In this document: piece by piece, positions 9,728-18,972 of the stretch
How positions within the stretch are numbered: the stretch's first letter is position 1
Layout of the letters: every line of letters starts with the position of its first letter
Assembly: GCA_021730785.1 (NCBI GenBank)
Contig: JAKFWF010000031.1
Span: 1-44,700, forward strand
Length of the DNA: 44,700 bases
Direction: 5' to 3'
Origin: Hyphomicrobiaceae bacterium
GTDB taxonomy: Bacteria; Pseudomonadota; Alphaproteobacteria; Rhizobiales; Hyphomicrobiaceae
Program-made: the position numbers and the translations under genes
The notes under the pieces: generated by a model
What the model saw: the letters and a program-made list of their open reading frames with translations, nothing else
Database searches by the model: none
What the model was told of the DNA's origin: nothing

Positions 9728-10807
9728 ATGCCCACATTTCAACTGAAATCCCTGATTGCCGCAGCCGTCGGCATTGTAATCGCCACCGTGCTTGCGGCGC
9801 CTGCCGCCGCCCAAACCCCGATTCGCGTCGGCTTTTGTGCCAAGACCATTTCAGCAGCTGGCGGGGTGCCCTTCGCGGTGGCGACCAAGATGGGCTGGTA
9901 TGCCAAGGACGGCGTCAAGGTCGACCTCGTGCCCATGGCCGGGTCGGGCGATTGCGTGAAGGCCGTCGCGACCAAGGATGTGCTGTTCGCGGTGCCCTCG
10001 ATCGAGCCGCTGGCGGTCATTAGTACCCAAGGCGTGAAGGCGAAGAATTTCTATACCGCCTACCAGGGCTACATTTACGGCTTCGCGGTGCCGGCCGACA
10101 GCCCGATCCAGACCATCGCCGACCTGCGCGGCAAGAAGATCGGTCTCACCGCCATGAGTTCGGCCGGCCTCATCGTCGCCCGCGCGCTGGTGGCGGCCCA
10201 GGGCATGAACCCCGACACGGACGTGTCGATCGTGGTCGCCGGCGAAGGCGCACAGACAGCCGCCCTGATGCGCTCGAAGCAGGTCGACGCGCTGTCGCAG
10301 TTCGACACGCAATACGCCATGGTGGAAAACACCGGCTTCAAGCTGCGGCTGCTCGACACGTCGGAGATTTCAAAGTTTCCCTCGAACGGCATCATTGCGC
10401 TCGACGAGACGCTGGCGGCGCGGCGCAAGGATGCGGTCGCGGTCGCCAAGGGCTACGCAATGGGATCGATGTTCGCGATCGCCAACCCCGAGGCCGCCGT
10501 CCGCATGTTCTGGGAGGTCTTCCCGCAGGCAAAGTCGCTCGGCAAGGACGAGGCGACCGCACTGAAAGACGACATCGCGGTGCTGTCGGCCCGCAGCCGC
10601 AACTGGAAGCTCGAAGCGGGCGGCGCCAGCAAGTGGGGCGAGAGCGTGCCGGCCAACTACCAGGCCTATCTCGATTGGCTGGTGAAAGCCGGCGTGCTGA
10701 AGGAAAATGCCAAGGCCACCGACCTCATCAGCAACGACCTCGTCGACGAGATCAACCAGTTCGACGTCGCAGCCGTCCAGGCAGCCGCCAAGAACTGGAA
10801 GCCGTAG
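9728..10807 (+). CDS. ABC transporter substrate-binding protein, NMT1/THI5-like (copy 2)
   Basis: Second binding protein of the operon; 359 residues, gapless against copy 1 across the mature part, with long identical runs such as SGDCVKAVATKDVLFA and TIADLRGKKIGL. The signal peptides differ (here ending AAPAAAQ), and many surface residues and the stretch around 220-300 have diverged. The ATG at 9728 has GGAGGCG a few bases upstream. It is separated from copy 1 by 34 bases, whereas the first three genes overlap, so copy 2 looks like the later addition. Both probably feed the single permease/ATPase pair with related ligands. Confidence 0.9.
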   Translation: MPTFQLKSLIAAAVGIVIATVLAAPAAAQTPIRVGFCAKTISAAGGVPFAVATKMGWYAKDGVKVDLVPMAGSGDCVKAVATKDVLFAVPSIEPLAVISTQGVKAKNFYTAYQGYIYGFAVPADSPIQTIADLRGKKIGLTAMSSAGLIVARALVAAQGMNPDTDVSIVVAGEGAQTAALMRSKQVDALSQFDTQYAMVENTGFKLRLLDTSEISKFPSNGIIALDETLAARRKDAVAVAKGYAMGSMFAIANPEAAVRMFWEVFPQAKSLGKDEATALKDDIAVLSARSRNWKLEAGGASKWGESVPANYQAYLDWLVKAGVLKENAKATDLISNDLVDEINQFDVAAVQAAAKNWKP

Positions 10808-11048
10808 GGGGCGGGGGCCTAGCGAATAGTGACGGCAGCGGACGTGCAGGTGCCAGAATCAGGTGCCGCCGAACGCTCGCCGATCGCGGGTGGCAAGCGA
10901 CAAACCTGCGGCGCCGGCAGATTGCGCCGGCCCACTGCGCAATCAGTCACCCCCGACTTTCCCCTTGTGAACAACGCCGCCGGCGCCTTCATTCGCAGGC
11001 GCGCGAGTGGTACCAAGAGTGCCCAATCCACGAGGAGCCGGCGCCCCA

Positions 11049-13382
11049 ATGACCCCCGTCACCGAAACCAAGATCGCCGCCCTGATCGCCCGGGAATTGG
11101 GTGTGCAGCTGGCCCAGGTGACGGCGACCGTCGAATTGCTGGCCGAGGGCTCGACGGTGCCGTTCATCGCGCGCTATCGCAAGGAAAAGACCGGCGGGCT
11201 CGACGACACGCAGCTGCGCAACCTCGACGAACGCCTCACCTATCTGCGCGAACTCGAAGACCGGCGCGCCACGGTTTTGAAGTCGATCGACGAGCAGGGC
11301 AAGCTGACGCCCGAACTGGCGCTGGCGATCAACGGTGCCGGCACCAAGGTCGACCTCGAGGATCTCTATGCGCCGCACAAGCCCAAGCGGCGCACGAAAG
11401 CGATGATCGCCCGCGAAGCCGGTCTCGAACCGCTGACCGACGCGCTGCTGGCCAACCCGGCGCTCAAGCCTGAATCCGAGGCGGCGACGTATGTGAACCC
11501 AGAGAAGGGCGTAGCCGACGTGAAGGTGGCGCTGGACGGCGCGCGCCACATCCTGATCGAACGCATCGGCGAGACGCCGAAGCTCGTCGGCGAGTTGCGC
11601 GACTGGCTTTGGAACACAGGGCTGGCGGTATCGAAGCTGATCGAGGGCAAGGCCACTGAAGGTGCCAAGTTCGCCGACTACTTCGATTTCTCGCAGAAGA
11701 TGAAGGACCTGCCCTCGCATCGGGTTCTTGCCATGCTGCGCGGCCGCAATGAGGGGTTCCTTGATCTGGAACTCGACGTGGCCCGCGCCGACGACAAGCA
11801 GCCGCACCCGGCAGGCGGAAAAATCATGTCGGCGTTCGGGATCGCGGATCGCGGGCGCGCCGCCGACAAGTGGCTCGCCGATACGGTGCGGCTCGCCTGG
11901 AAGGCCAAGCTGCATCCCTCCCTGTCAGGCGATCTGATGACGCGGCTCAAGGAGCGCGCCGACGCGGAGGCGATCTCCGTGTTCTCGAAGAATCTGAAGG
12001 ATCTGCTGCTGGCGGCGCCCGCCGGTCCGCGCGCCACCATGGGGCTCGATCCCGGCATTCGCACCGGCGTGAAGGTCGCCGTGGTCGACGCCACCGGCAA
12101 GGTGGTTGCAACCGACACGATCTATCCGCACGAGCCGCGCCGCGACTGGCAGGGATCGATGGCCGCCATTGCCACGCTGTGCCTGAAGCACAAAGTGGAG
12201 CTGGTGTCGGTCGGCAACGGCACCGCCAGCCGCGAGACCGACAAGTTGGTCGCCGATGTCATGGCGAAGATGCCTGAACTCAAGCTCACCAAGGTGATGG
12301 TGAGCGAGGCCGGTGCCTCGGTCTATTCGGCATCCGAAATCGCTGCATTGGAGTTCCCCGATCTTGACGTGAGCTTGCGCGGCGCCGTGTCGATCGCGCG
12401 CCGCCTGCAGGACCCACTCGCCGAACTCGTCAAGATCGAGCCGAAGGCGATCGGCGTCGGCCAGTACCAGCACGATGTGGACCAGTCGGGCCTCGCCCGC
12501 TCGCTCGATGCGGCGGTAGAGGACTGCGTGAACGCGGTCGGCGTCGATGTGAACACGGCGTCGGCGGCCCTGCTCGCCCGCGTCGCCGGGCTGAACACGA
12601 CGATCAGCGGCAACATCGTCGCCTTCCGCAATGAGAACGGCGCGTTCAAGACCAGGGCTGCCATCAAGAAGGTGCCGCGCCTCGGGCCGAAGGCATTCGA
12701 GCAGTCGGCGGGCTTCCTGCGCATCATGAACGGGGCCAATCCGCTCGATGGCTCGGCCGTGCACCCGGAGGCCTACAGCCTCGTCGAAAAGATCGCCGAG
12801 GCGACCAAGAAACCGCTGAAGGCCATGATCGGCGACCGGGCGTTTTTGCAATCACTGCAGCCGAAGCAGTTCGCCGACGAAAAGTTCGGCATACCAACCA
12901 TCACCGACATCCTGGCCGAGCTGGAAAAGCCTGGCCGTGACCCGCGGCCCGAGTTCAAGACCGCGACGTTCCAGGACGGCGTGGAAAAGATTTCCGATCT
13001 CAAGCCCGGCATGCAGCTGGAAGGCGTGGTGACCAACGTCGCAGCCTTCGGCGCCTTCGTCGACGTGGGCGTGCACCAGGACGGCCTCGTCCATATCTCG
13101 GAGTTGTCCGACCGCTTCGTGAAAGACCCGCGCGAGGTCGTGAAGGCCGGCGACGTGGTTAAGGTGCGCGTCAAGGAAGTGGATGCCGCCCGCAAGCGCA
13201 TTGCACTGACGATGAAGTCAGGCGCGATTGCAGCCGGCCATGCAGCAGGCGCTCGGCCAGCGCAGGCACCGAGCGGTGGCGGAACGCACCGCCCGGGCGC
13301 GCCCATTCCGAAGAAGCCGGAACCGGCCGGCGAGAGCGCGCTGGCTGCGGCATTGCGGAAGGCACAGGGGCGACGGAGTTGA
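11049..13382 (+). CDS. tex: Tex-family RNA-binding transcription accessory protein
   Basis: Cytosolic nucleic-acid-binding protein of the Tex/Spt6 group; 777 residues from ATG 11049. Domains in order: N-terminal helical Tex domain (1-200, with [21 protein letters not shown]), a YqgF/RNase H-like domain near 330-470 ([17 protein letters not shown]), tandem helix-hairpin-helix ([30 protein letters not shown]), and a C-terminal S1 RNA-binding domain (about 655-725, [22 protein letters not shown]), followed by a Pro/Ala-rich tail. I chose ATG 11049 because GAGGAG lies at 11032-11037; an upstream in-frame GTG at 11007 adds 14 unconserved residues. The 241-base gap before it holds only a short GCCGGC/GCCGGC hairpin (10913-10931) and no gene. 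Confidence 0.95.
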   Translation: MTPVTETKIAALIARELGVQLAQVTATVELLAEGSTVPFIARYRKEKTGGLDDTQLRNLDERLTYLRELEDRRATVLKSIDEQGKLTPELALAINGAGTKVDLEDLYAPHKPKRRTKAMIAREAGLEPLTDALLANPALKPESEAATYVNPEKGVADVKVALDGARHILIERIGETPKLVGELRDWLWNTGLAVSKLIEGKATEGAKFADYFDFSQKMKDLPSHRVLAMLRGRNEGFLDLELDVARADDKQPHPAGGKIMSAFGIADRGRAADKWLADTVRLAWKAKLHPSLSGDLMTRLKERADAEAISVFSKNLKDLLLAAPAGPRATMGLDPGIRTGVKVAVVDATGKVVATDTIYPHEPRRDWQGSMAAIATLCLKHKVELVSVGNGTASRETDKLVADVMAKMPELKLTKVMVSEAGASVYSASEIAALEFPDLDVSLRGAVSIARRLQDPLAELVKIEPKAIGVGQYQHDVDQSGLARSLDAAVEDCVNAVGVDVNTASAALLARVAGLNTTISGNIVAFRNENGAFKTRAAIKKVPRLGPKAFEQSAGFLRIMNGANPLDGSAVHPEAYSLVEKIAEATKKPLKAMIGDRAFLQSLQPKQFADEKFGIPTITDILAELEKPGRDPRPEFKTATFQDGVEKISDLKPGMQLEGVVTNVAAFGAFVDVGVHQDGLVHISELSDRFVKDPREVVKAGDVVKVRVKEVDAARKRIALTMKSGAIAAGHAAGARPAQAPSGGGTHRPGAPIPKKPEPAGESALAAALRKAQGRRS

Positions 13383-13455
13383 TGTTTGAGTCGCGGCTTG
13401 CTCTGTCGCCAGTCGTCAACTATCGTATACCGAATGTCGCGAAGGGAGAGTGTCC

Positions 13456-13635
13456 ATGCTGCGCGCTATCATTCTTGTTGCCTTTGTCGTTTCCGCATCG
13501 GCACAGGCTCATGCTCATTTTCTACCTGCACAATCATTGCTGCTTGCCAGCAGCGATCAGCAGACTGTCGATGCCAAGCGTGAGACCTGCTGGCGCACAA
13601 ACCGGTCAACGGGCCAGCGTTTCAGAATTTGTTGA
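13456..13635 (+). CDS. Small secreted protein, 59 residues, two C-terminal cysteines
   Basis: Function unrecognised. The ATG at 13456 has AAGGGAG at 13442-13448, a good ribosome binding site. Residues 1-20 form a clear signal peptide (MLRAIILVAFVVSASAQAHA). The mature part is about 39 residues and ends CWRTNRSTGQRFRIC, so the two Cys could form a disulfide loop enclosing a basic segment. The hydrophobic leader and ribosome binding site argue for a real gene despite the small size. A weak promoter (TTGCTC at 13398, TATCGT at 13421, spacer 17) sits upstream. It could be an exported peptide or the remnant of a longer gene. Confidence 0.55.
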   Translation: MLRAIILVAFVVSASAQAHAHFLPAQSLLLASSDQQTVDAKRETCWRTNRSTGQRFRIC

Positions 13636-13710
13636 CGGCTAGGTTGGACAGCAATCATCGCAGTCATCTCCGCCTGAATGCTAGGTGCCGACTTTGTATC
13701 CGCGGAGATG

Positions 13711-14172
13711 TCATTGTACAGGCGGCTTTGGTCCAATCGGTTCGGGGATCTGCGGCTCACTTGTTTTGCGCTTTGCTTCTCCGGCGGCGAAACTAACGGC
13801 CAGACCCAGCGAAGCAGCGAATTCCTTCACCCACGCACGGCCAGTGCATGTTGGCTGGACCGGCGCGCATTCTCGTGTGCAGCCCGCATGCGGCGGGGGG
13901 CCACAAACTGAAATGAACTGAGACCAGCCGATACAGCCTCGAGGTCCCCTGTATCCAGGCCCACCCTTGCAACCACATCCACTGCACGATACGACGCAGG
14001 CCCCTTGACCCTTTACCTTTTCTGCGACTTGTCGTGCGAGTTGAGGCGACATGATCGGACACAGGCGCTGCACGTCCTCATTTAACTCAGGCTCCTGCGC
14101 CAACGCCGCTGAACAGTTGACGAGCAACGCGATGGCCCAGGCCACTGCAAGGGTATTGCAAACCAATGGCAC
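13711..14172 (-). CDS. Cys-rich exported protein of unknown function
   Basis: 153 residues with a GTG start. Residues 1-26 make a convincing signal peptide ending SAALAQ. The mature protein has Cys at 38, 59, 63, 66, 68, 80, 90, 98, 102 and 109. The cluster CVVSCSGCGCKGGPGYRGPRGC is Gly- and Cys-rich, suggesting disulfides or metal binding in the periplasm or outside the cell. The last 50 residues carry no Cys and end in a Pro-rich tail. The ribosome binding site is poor: GGAGGG sits about 17 bases before the GTG, so the exact start is uncertain. I do not recognise the family. The base composition of this stretch is less GC-rich than its neighbours. Confidence 0.5.
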   Translation of the reverse strand: MPLVCNTLAVAWAIALLVNCSAALAQEPELNEDVQRLCPIMSPQLARQVAEKVKGQGACVVSCSGCGCKGGPGYRGPRGCIGWSQFISVCGPPPHAGCTRECAPVQPTCTGRAWVKEFAASLGLAVSFAAGEAKRKTSEPQIPEPIGPKPPVQ

Positions 14173-14294
14173 TACAGGTCTGATTGCAAGCCCTCCAATT
14201 TTGAAACTTTCAGCTCTGGAATGCAGCCCATCTGTAATTGTTTCGGTCTGAGTTAATACCTACCGTATACTGCTACTATCCAACGTGCCACAAC

Positions 14295-14666
14295 TCAATC
14301 GCTGCTGTACTTGCTCTCATAGAGCTTGATCGCGTCGCGCTCGCTCGTGCCGCCGGCCATCTCACGCTCGACGAAGGCGCGCCTATGCATCTGGTTGAGC
14401 CGCACCACGCCATAGATGAGACCGACGGCAAGCACGGCCAGGGCCGGATAGGCGATGGAGCCCATGCGGCACAGGATGCCAGCGCCAGCGGTCGACAGGA
14501 ACAGGAGAGCGCCGATGGCGAGATACGGGTAGCCGCGGACCGTCTGCCAACGCTGCTCCGCGTTCCCTACCGCGTCGACCTTCGAGATCTTGGGCCCGTT
14601 GCGGGCGAGATCCGTCAGCTCCGCCAGAAGCTGCTGATCCCGATCCTTGCTGAACCCGCCGCGCAT
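14295..14666 (-). CDS. Small two-helix membrane protein of unknown function
   Basis: 123 residues from the ATG at 14664-14666. The N-terminal 45 residues are soluble and helical (DQQLLAELTDLARNG). Two transmembrane segments follow at about 48-66 and 72-90. A charged C-terminal tail carries RRAFVEREMAGGTSERDAIKLYES, which resembles a short amphipathic helix. The open frame extends about 110 codons further upstream, but that part is Arg- and Ser-rich, has no conserved look and crosses intergenic sequence, so I use the internal ATG. No strong ribosome binding site is seen. I cannot assign a family. Confidence 0.5.
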   Translation of the reverse strand: MRGGFSKDRDQQLLAELTDLARNGPKISKVDAVGNAEQRWQTVRGYPYLAIGALLFLSTAGAGILCRMGSIAYPALAVLAVGLIYGVVRLNQMHRRAFVEREMAGGTSERDAIKLYESKYSSD

Positions 14667-14821
14667 GCAAACAACCGATACTGACCATCGTTGCGCCGCA
14701 TAGTCTCCGCTGAGGTAAAAATTGCATGCTGGCACTCGGTACAGGCAACTGAAATGGTGAATAATTTGCAAACGCTCCGGACTGTGCCGAACCGGGTTCC
14801 GTTTGGTCTTGACGCCGCGGC

Positions 14822-15949
14822 TTATCCAGCCGTGCGGGGTGCGAGCCGCGTGATCGCGCTGCGACACCAGGCGGGCGCGGCCCGAAAGGTTTGCCGGGCC
14901 AGAGGCCGAAGACCGCCCATCGCGAATGCCGCGGCGGCGCCCTTCGCGGTCACAGCATGGAAACCCGAGGTGACCGTCGTCCCACCGGTCGCCCATTCCT
15001 CCTTGTAACCGTCGTTCGGCGCCAGGAAATCATAGGTGTCGAGCCCAAGGCTGGCGCAGTGGTCGAGCATATGGCCGATCAGCATGTGGCCCGGCGACCC
15101 TTCAGCGAACTCGGGATCATAACTGCCGATCAGCGAGCGATAGGTCGTGCCGCAGGTGAAACCGAGCTCGACAGCGGCGACGCGATCGCCAACGCGCAGG
15201 ACTGCCACCTTCAGCAGCCCGCGCTCGGCCGCGGCCAGAACGAACGCGTGCGTTGCCTTGTGGGACAGCCCGAAACTGATCATGCCTTTGCTGGTCAGCC
15301 ACACGTGCTTCAATCGCAAGGCGGTTTCGGCGGCCTCGAGGCGGTCGCTTGGATCATCCAGCAGCGCAAAGGAAACCTCGCCCATGGCATGCAGCCGCTT
15401 CATGCGCCGCCGCAGGCTCTTCTTGCGGTTACTGAGCCACCCGCCACCCGTCGCCGTCGAAAGCCGCACGAATGGCGCCACCTGCGTTTCCTGGTAGCGC
15501 GAATTCCTGACGATGTTGGCGTGACGCAGCGCCCCGTCATCGCGCAGACGGACAAAGCGCACGACGTCGATGTCGCGCCAGCGGGCAATTTCCTGTTGGG
15601 CTGCATCAAGCCACCGGGCGAAGTCTTCGTCCGGTTCGCACAGCGCATCGCCGTACTGGGCCAAGGGTTCGCCGAGCCAATGCAGAATGCGAGTGCCCCA
15701 CGACCGCTCGATCGCCAGCGGCAGCAGCATGACCAGATCGTCGCCAACCCGCACCGTCAGAATTCGGAACTCTTCCGGCCGGCCGCATGCATCGCAAGCG
15801 TCGAGCCACGTGCTGCACCAATGATAGGACTGGAAGCCGGTCGCACCGGTCGCACGTCCGTCGAGCGCGGACCAGGCCGCGGCGATTGCGCCAAGCTCGG
15901 CGCGCGTGCGCGCAACCTCGACCCGAAGGACGCCACGGCTGGCCGGCAT
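14822..15949 (-). CDS. GNAT/CelD-like N-acyltransferase (BioF2/FemAB-like fold)
   Basis: 375 residues. Long GNAT-type proteins of the cellulose-biosynthesis CelD / Acetyltransf_6 group have two tandem GNAT folds. Here the N-terminal half has FQSYHWCSTWLDAC and the C-terminal half has the acyl-CoA-binding region with VAAVELGFTCGTTYRSLIGSYDPEF, then SPGHMLIGHMLDHCASLGLDTYDFL and YKEEWATG, the usual end of the family. Members transfer acyl or aminoacyl groups to sugars or envelope components. I chose ATG 15949 because GGAG is placed nine bases upstream and it begins four bases after the stop of the JmjC-like gene; the open frame would allow a start at 16012. The two genes form one operon. Confidence 0.8.
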   Translation of the reverse strand: MPASRGVLRVEVARTRAELGAIAAAWSALDGRATGATGFQSYHWCSTWLDACDACGRPEEFRILTVRVGDDLVMLLPLAIERSWGTRILHWLGEPLAQYGDALCEPDEDFARWLDAAQQEIARWRDIDVVRFVRLRDDGALRHANIVRNSRYQETQVAPFVRLSTATGGGWLSNRKKSLRRRMKRLHAMGEVSFALLDDPSDRLEAAETALRLKHVWLTSKGMISFGLSHKATHAFVLAAAERGLLKVAVLRVGDRVAAVELGFTCGTTYRSLIGSYDPEFAEGSPGHMLIGHMLDHCASLGLDTYDFLAPNDGYKEEWATGGTTVTSGFHAVTAKGAAAAFAMGGLRPLARQTFRAAPAWCRSAITRLAPRTAG

Positions 15950-15953
15950 AACG

Positions 15954-16895
15954 TCACGCTCCGATTTGGACGGGTGCGATCGTGCGAAAACCCTCCGGGG
16001 CCTCGGGATCAACGCGGAAATCGATCGTCATGCGCTTGGCCTGCTTGGGCTCGGGCATCAGGGTCTTGTGGGCACCGGCGAGCGCCAGTCGTGCAAGGTA
16101 GCCCGGCCCCGAGGTCGATCGTGCCAACGGCCGATCGCCGACCAGATCGCGTAGCAGCGCGTTGGCATAGTTCACGACGTAGTGCGCACGCAATTCGTCG
16201 GTCCAGTGCTCGGTCGTGAATGAGACGTTGACGCAATCGGCATTGACCACCCGGTGTGGACAGTTGAGCGGCCACGTCGCCATCATGCCGGGCGTCAGAT
16301 CGAGGATGCGCGCGCCGGCATCATAGCTCGGCTGGTAAACGAGATCGGTGTCCTTGGCCGTCTTGCGCACGATCTTCTCGATTGCGGTCTGGGGCAAATA
16401 GGGCGCTTGCGCCGGATAGATCCACACCCGTTTCTGCCCGCGCACCTGCCACAGACTCTGGCCCGGCACATCGGCATGGTAGGCGACGTTGAGGCGGGGC
16501 GACGAGATCAGCACGCTCATCGAGCGCTTGTAGCTCTTGAAGCCCGGCACCCGGGCATGCAGTTCCTCGAAAATCGTATCCAGCAGGCCGGCGAACGCGC
16601 CATCGGTTTCCTGAACGCGCTTCAGGTGCACCCAGATATTGCCGTGGTAGATCGACTGCAGAACCTGCCGGCCGGAAAGCCCGCCGAGATCGCCTTCGCG
16701 CCAGGCGCGAGGGTTTGTCTCATCATGGGGCGTCGTATTGACGTGATACCGGTCGCGGGGCGTCGCCTCGATCAATTGGGCGAGTTTGTCGTCCGAAAAC
16801 AGATCACTCTGGTGCAGCCTATGCTTAAGCAGCAGCGGTTGCCGGCCGAACTCGGCTGCATTCTGGTCTTGCCACTCGTGGAAGATGCGGTCCAT
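15954..16895 (-). CDS. JmjC/cupin-like 2-oxoglutarate, Fe(II) oxygenase-type protein
   Basis: 313 residues. The double-stranded beta-helix is marked by the iron-binding triad His140-x-Asp142 (VAYHADVPGQSLWQV) and His214 (WPLNCPHRVVN). Between them lies RGQKRVWIYPA, the typical strand of cupin_8/JmjC-like oxygenases. Such proteins hydroxylate proteins or small molecules; some homologues are annotated as transcriptional regulators without evidence. It lies directly upstream of the GNAT-like acyltransferase and is co-transcribed with it, so the pair may act on the same product. The ATG start at 16895 has only a weak AGG upstream. Confidence 0.75.
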   Translation of the reverse strand: MDRIFHEWQDQNAAEFGRQPLLLKHRLHQSDLFSDDKLAQLIEATPRDRYHVNTTPHDETNPRAWREGDLGGLSGRQVLQSIYHGNIWVHLKRVQETDGAFAGLLDTIFEELHARVPGFKSYKRSMSVLISSPRLNVAYHADVPGQSLWQVRGQKRVWIYPAQAPYLPQTAIEKIVRKTAKDTDLVYQPSYDAGARILDLTPGMMATWPLNCPHRVVNADCVNVSFTTEHWTDELRAHYVVNYANALLRDLVGDRPLARSTSGPGYLARLALAGAHKTLMPEPKQAKRMTIDFRVDPEAPEGFRTIAPVQIGA

Positions 16896-17026
16896 TGCCT
16901 GCTTCGCCTCTTGCTGTCTGACCGGACAGGTTCAAGAAGCGCGCCAGGGCACTCGACCATGGATGCGAGGGACCGCCGAAGGGGCCCGTCGCCTGAGACA
17001 CAAATTCGTGATCGATAACAGCTGGA

Positions 17027-18766
17027 CTACTTGCCGGCCAGCCCCAGCACGGTCGCCATCACCTTGAACACGCGGGTGTTGTGCATGTGTCCGCGGAACA
17101 ACTCCGCGCCCGGACCCATGGCAGTCAGGATCACGTCGTCGCCGGAATGCACGCCCGACAGCGCTTCGAACGGCAGATTGCCGAACAGGCGCGCGGTGTT
17201 GGGTTTGCAGAAGGCTTCGTTTGCAACCTTGGTCTTGGGATCGGCACCGTCGACCGCTGGTTTGAACTCGCCGTCGAGATAGGGCTTGCCCGAGTAGCAG
17301 TGGTCGGGATAGGCGCCGAACATCACGGCAAGGCGGCGCGAAACGTCGACAGTCTCGGGGTACCCTTGCGCGTTCGCCGCGGGATAGTTCGGGAACTTGG
17401 CTTCGGCGTAAGTGCCGAGCTTGTCGCGCGGCAACTGACCGGGTCGGCTATCATCGAACGTACCGACGACGCTCACGGGATGCGCGTGGTCGGGGACCAC
17501 GACGATCAACGTGTCGTTGCGCGTGCCGGCGAAGTCCTTGGCGACCTGCACGGCGTTGTCGAGCATGATCGTGTCGAACACCGCGCGTTCCCAGTCGAGC
17601 GAGTGCGAATACTTGTCGATGCGGGCAGACTCAACCATCAGGATGAAGCCGTTCTCGTTGCGCGACAGGATGGCGAGCGCCGCCTTGGTCTGGGCGACGA
17701 GATCGGGCTGGTCGGGATACTTCGGCACCGTGCCCTTCTTGAGCACGAACAGGTCGAGCGCGCCGTCGATGTTGCCGGGGTTGTAGAGCCCGAGCAGCTT
17801 CATGGTCGCCTTGTCGTTCGCCGCCGCCGTCATCTCGGTCGCAGTCGTCGCGTACTTGTAGCCGGCGTCCTGGAACTTCTTGATGTAGTCCTCTTCATCC
17901 GTGCGCTTCGAACCTGCGACCGACTTCGGGAAGAAGTTCGGCGAACCGCCGCCCATCATTACATCGGGCTTCACGTTGAAGAACATCTTGACGATGTCGT
18001 TGTAGTCCGAGCGCCGCCGGGTCTGGGCGACCATGCCGGCCGGCGTTGCATCCTCGATTTCCGAGTTGGTGACGATGCCGATCGCCATATTGTTGCGGCG
18101 TTGCACGAGCGTCGAAATGGTCTCGACCCGCGGGTGGGCAAGCGTCGCGCGATTGCGCGCGCAATAGACCCCCATCGCATTGACGCAGGATTTGTGGCCG
18201 GTGGTGTAGGCGCTCATGGAGTTTGCGCTGTCGGTGACGAGCGAATCCGAACCAGCGGTTGAGATCAGCGCCATGTTCGGCATGTCGTCCATGGCCAGTT
18301 CGCCGCCATAGAGACCTTCGGTGATGCCCTTCGACAGCATGCGAGCGGCCGTGCGATGGGCGACCGACAGGCCGTCGCCAACGAACAGGATGACGTTCTT
18401 CGCGCGGCGTGCGGGCGTGCCGAACACACCCCACGTCACTTTCGACGTCTTGTCGCCCGCCGACGCCTCGACCGTATAACTGCCGGGTTCAGTCAGCTGA
18501 ATGTCGCGAAGCCAAAATGCAGTGTGTGCCTGGCCTTCTTCCTTGATCAAAACTTCGGGCGCCTTGCCCAGAACTTCGGCCGCTGGGCGGCCGTTGATCG
18601 TGACCTTTAGCGCATCGGCTGCCTGCCCCTCGAGGAACTCGACCTTCAGGTCGAACTTTGAGCCGGCGAGAATTTCAGCCCGATTGAGCGGATAAATCGT
18701 TTGTGCAGAAGCGGCCGACGCGCCGAACGCCAGCCCTCCGACGAGAGCTGCAAGCCATCTGTTCAT
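17027..18766 (-). CDS. Alkaline phosphatase, PhoA superfamily, exported
   Basis: 579 residues. The signal peptide is 1-21 (ending SAASA). An Ig-like N-terminal domain (about 24-110) precedes the catalytic domain. Metal ligand Asp131 lies in NVILFVGDGLS and the nucleophile Ser180 in VTDSANSMSAYTTG. Further metal-site sequences are ILMVESARIDKYSHS, VVPDHAHPVS and the closing GVHSGDDV. The enzyme hydrolyses phosphomonoesters in the periplasm to release phosphate. It is longer than E. coli PhoA (471) because of the N-terminal domain and insertions. The ATG has AGGGG about seven bases upstream. A PHO-box-like direct repeat 61-78 bases before the start (18827-18844) suggests PhoB control. Confidence 0.93.
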   Translation of the reverse strand: MNRWLAALVGGLAFGASAASAQTIYPLNRAEILAGSKFDLKVEFLEGQAADALKVTINGRPAAEVLGKAPEVLIKEEGQAHTAFWLRDIQLTEPGSYTVEASAGDKTSKVTWGVFGTPARRAKNVILFVGDGLSVAHRTAARMLSKGITEGLYGGELAMDDMPNMALISTAGSDSLVTDSANSMSAYTTGHKSCVNAMGVYCARNRATLAHPRVETISTLVQRRNNMAIGIVTNSEIEDATPAGMVAQTRRRSDYNDIVKMFFNVKPDVMMGGGSPNFFPKSVAGSKRTDEEDYIKKFQDAGYKYATTATEMTAAANDKATMKLLGLYNPGNIDGALDLFVLKKGTVPKYPDQPDLVAQTKAALAILSRNENGFILMVESARIDKYSHSLDWERAVFDTIMLDNAVQVAKDFAGTRNDTLIVVVPDHAHPVSVVGTFDDSRPGQLPRDKLGTYAEAKFPNYPAANAQGYPETVDVSRRLAVMFGAYPDHCYSGKPYLDGEFKPAVDGADPKTKVANEAFCKPNTARLFGNLPFEALSGVHSGDDVILTAMGPGAELFRGHMHNTRVFKVMATVLGLAGK

Positions 18767-18826
18767 AAGTTACCCCTTCGTTAAAAAAGCGTGCCCGTGA
18801 ACTTAAAGTTTCTGTCCGCCACAGCC

Positions 18827-18844
18827 ATAACACCTTCATGACAG
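18827..18844 (-). promoter_or_regulatory. Candidate PHO box upstream of the alkaline phosphatase gene
   Basis: Read on the reverse strand: CTGTCAT, gaag, GTGTTAT. The alphaproteobacterial PHO box is two CTGTCAT repeats spaced four bases apart. The first repeat here is perfect and the second matches five of seven. It ends 60 bases before the alkaline phosphatase start codon, the expected position. It also lies about 130 bases before the divergent lipid A deacylase gene. Confidence 0.6.
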
Positions 18845-18972
18845 ATCGGCTGCGGCGCTCTGCGGTGTAGACCGTCCGGGTTGAGGTTGTTTTGCAACGC
18901 ACGCCACCTCACGTGGCAGCGGACAGCTCCCCGCCTGCGTGCAAAGCGCGACGAAACAGGCTAGGCAGCCCC

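Noticed and set aside
6981-10807. Naming the ABC importer as nitrate, taurine or thiamine-precursor specific
   Set aside because: The NMT1/TauT family is too broad; no diagnostic residues or pathway genes are nearby.
14891-16219. 442-codon forward open frame opposite the GNAT and JmjC-like genes
   Set aside because: No domain resemblance and no ribosome binding site; both reverse genes show family motifs.
17081-18262. 393-codon forward open frame inside the alkaline phosphatase gene
   Set aside because: Antisense shadow; the phosphatase has catalytic motifs, signal peptide and a PHO box.
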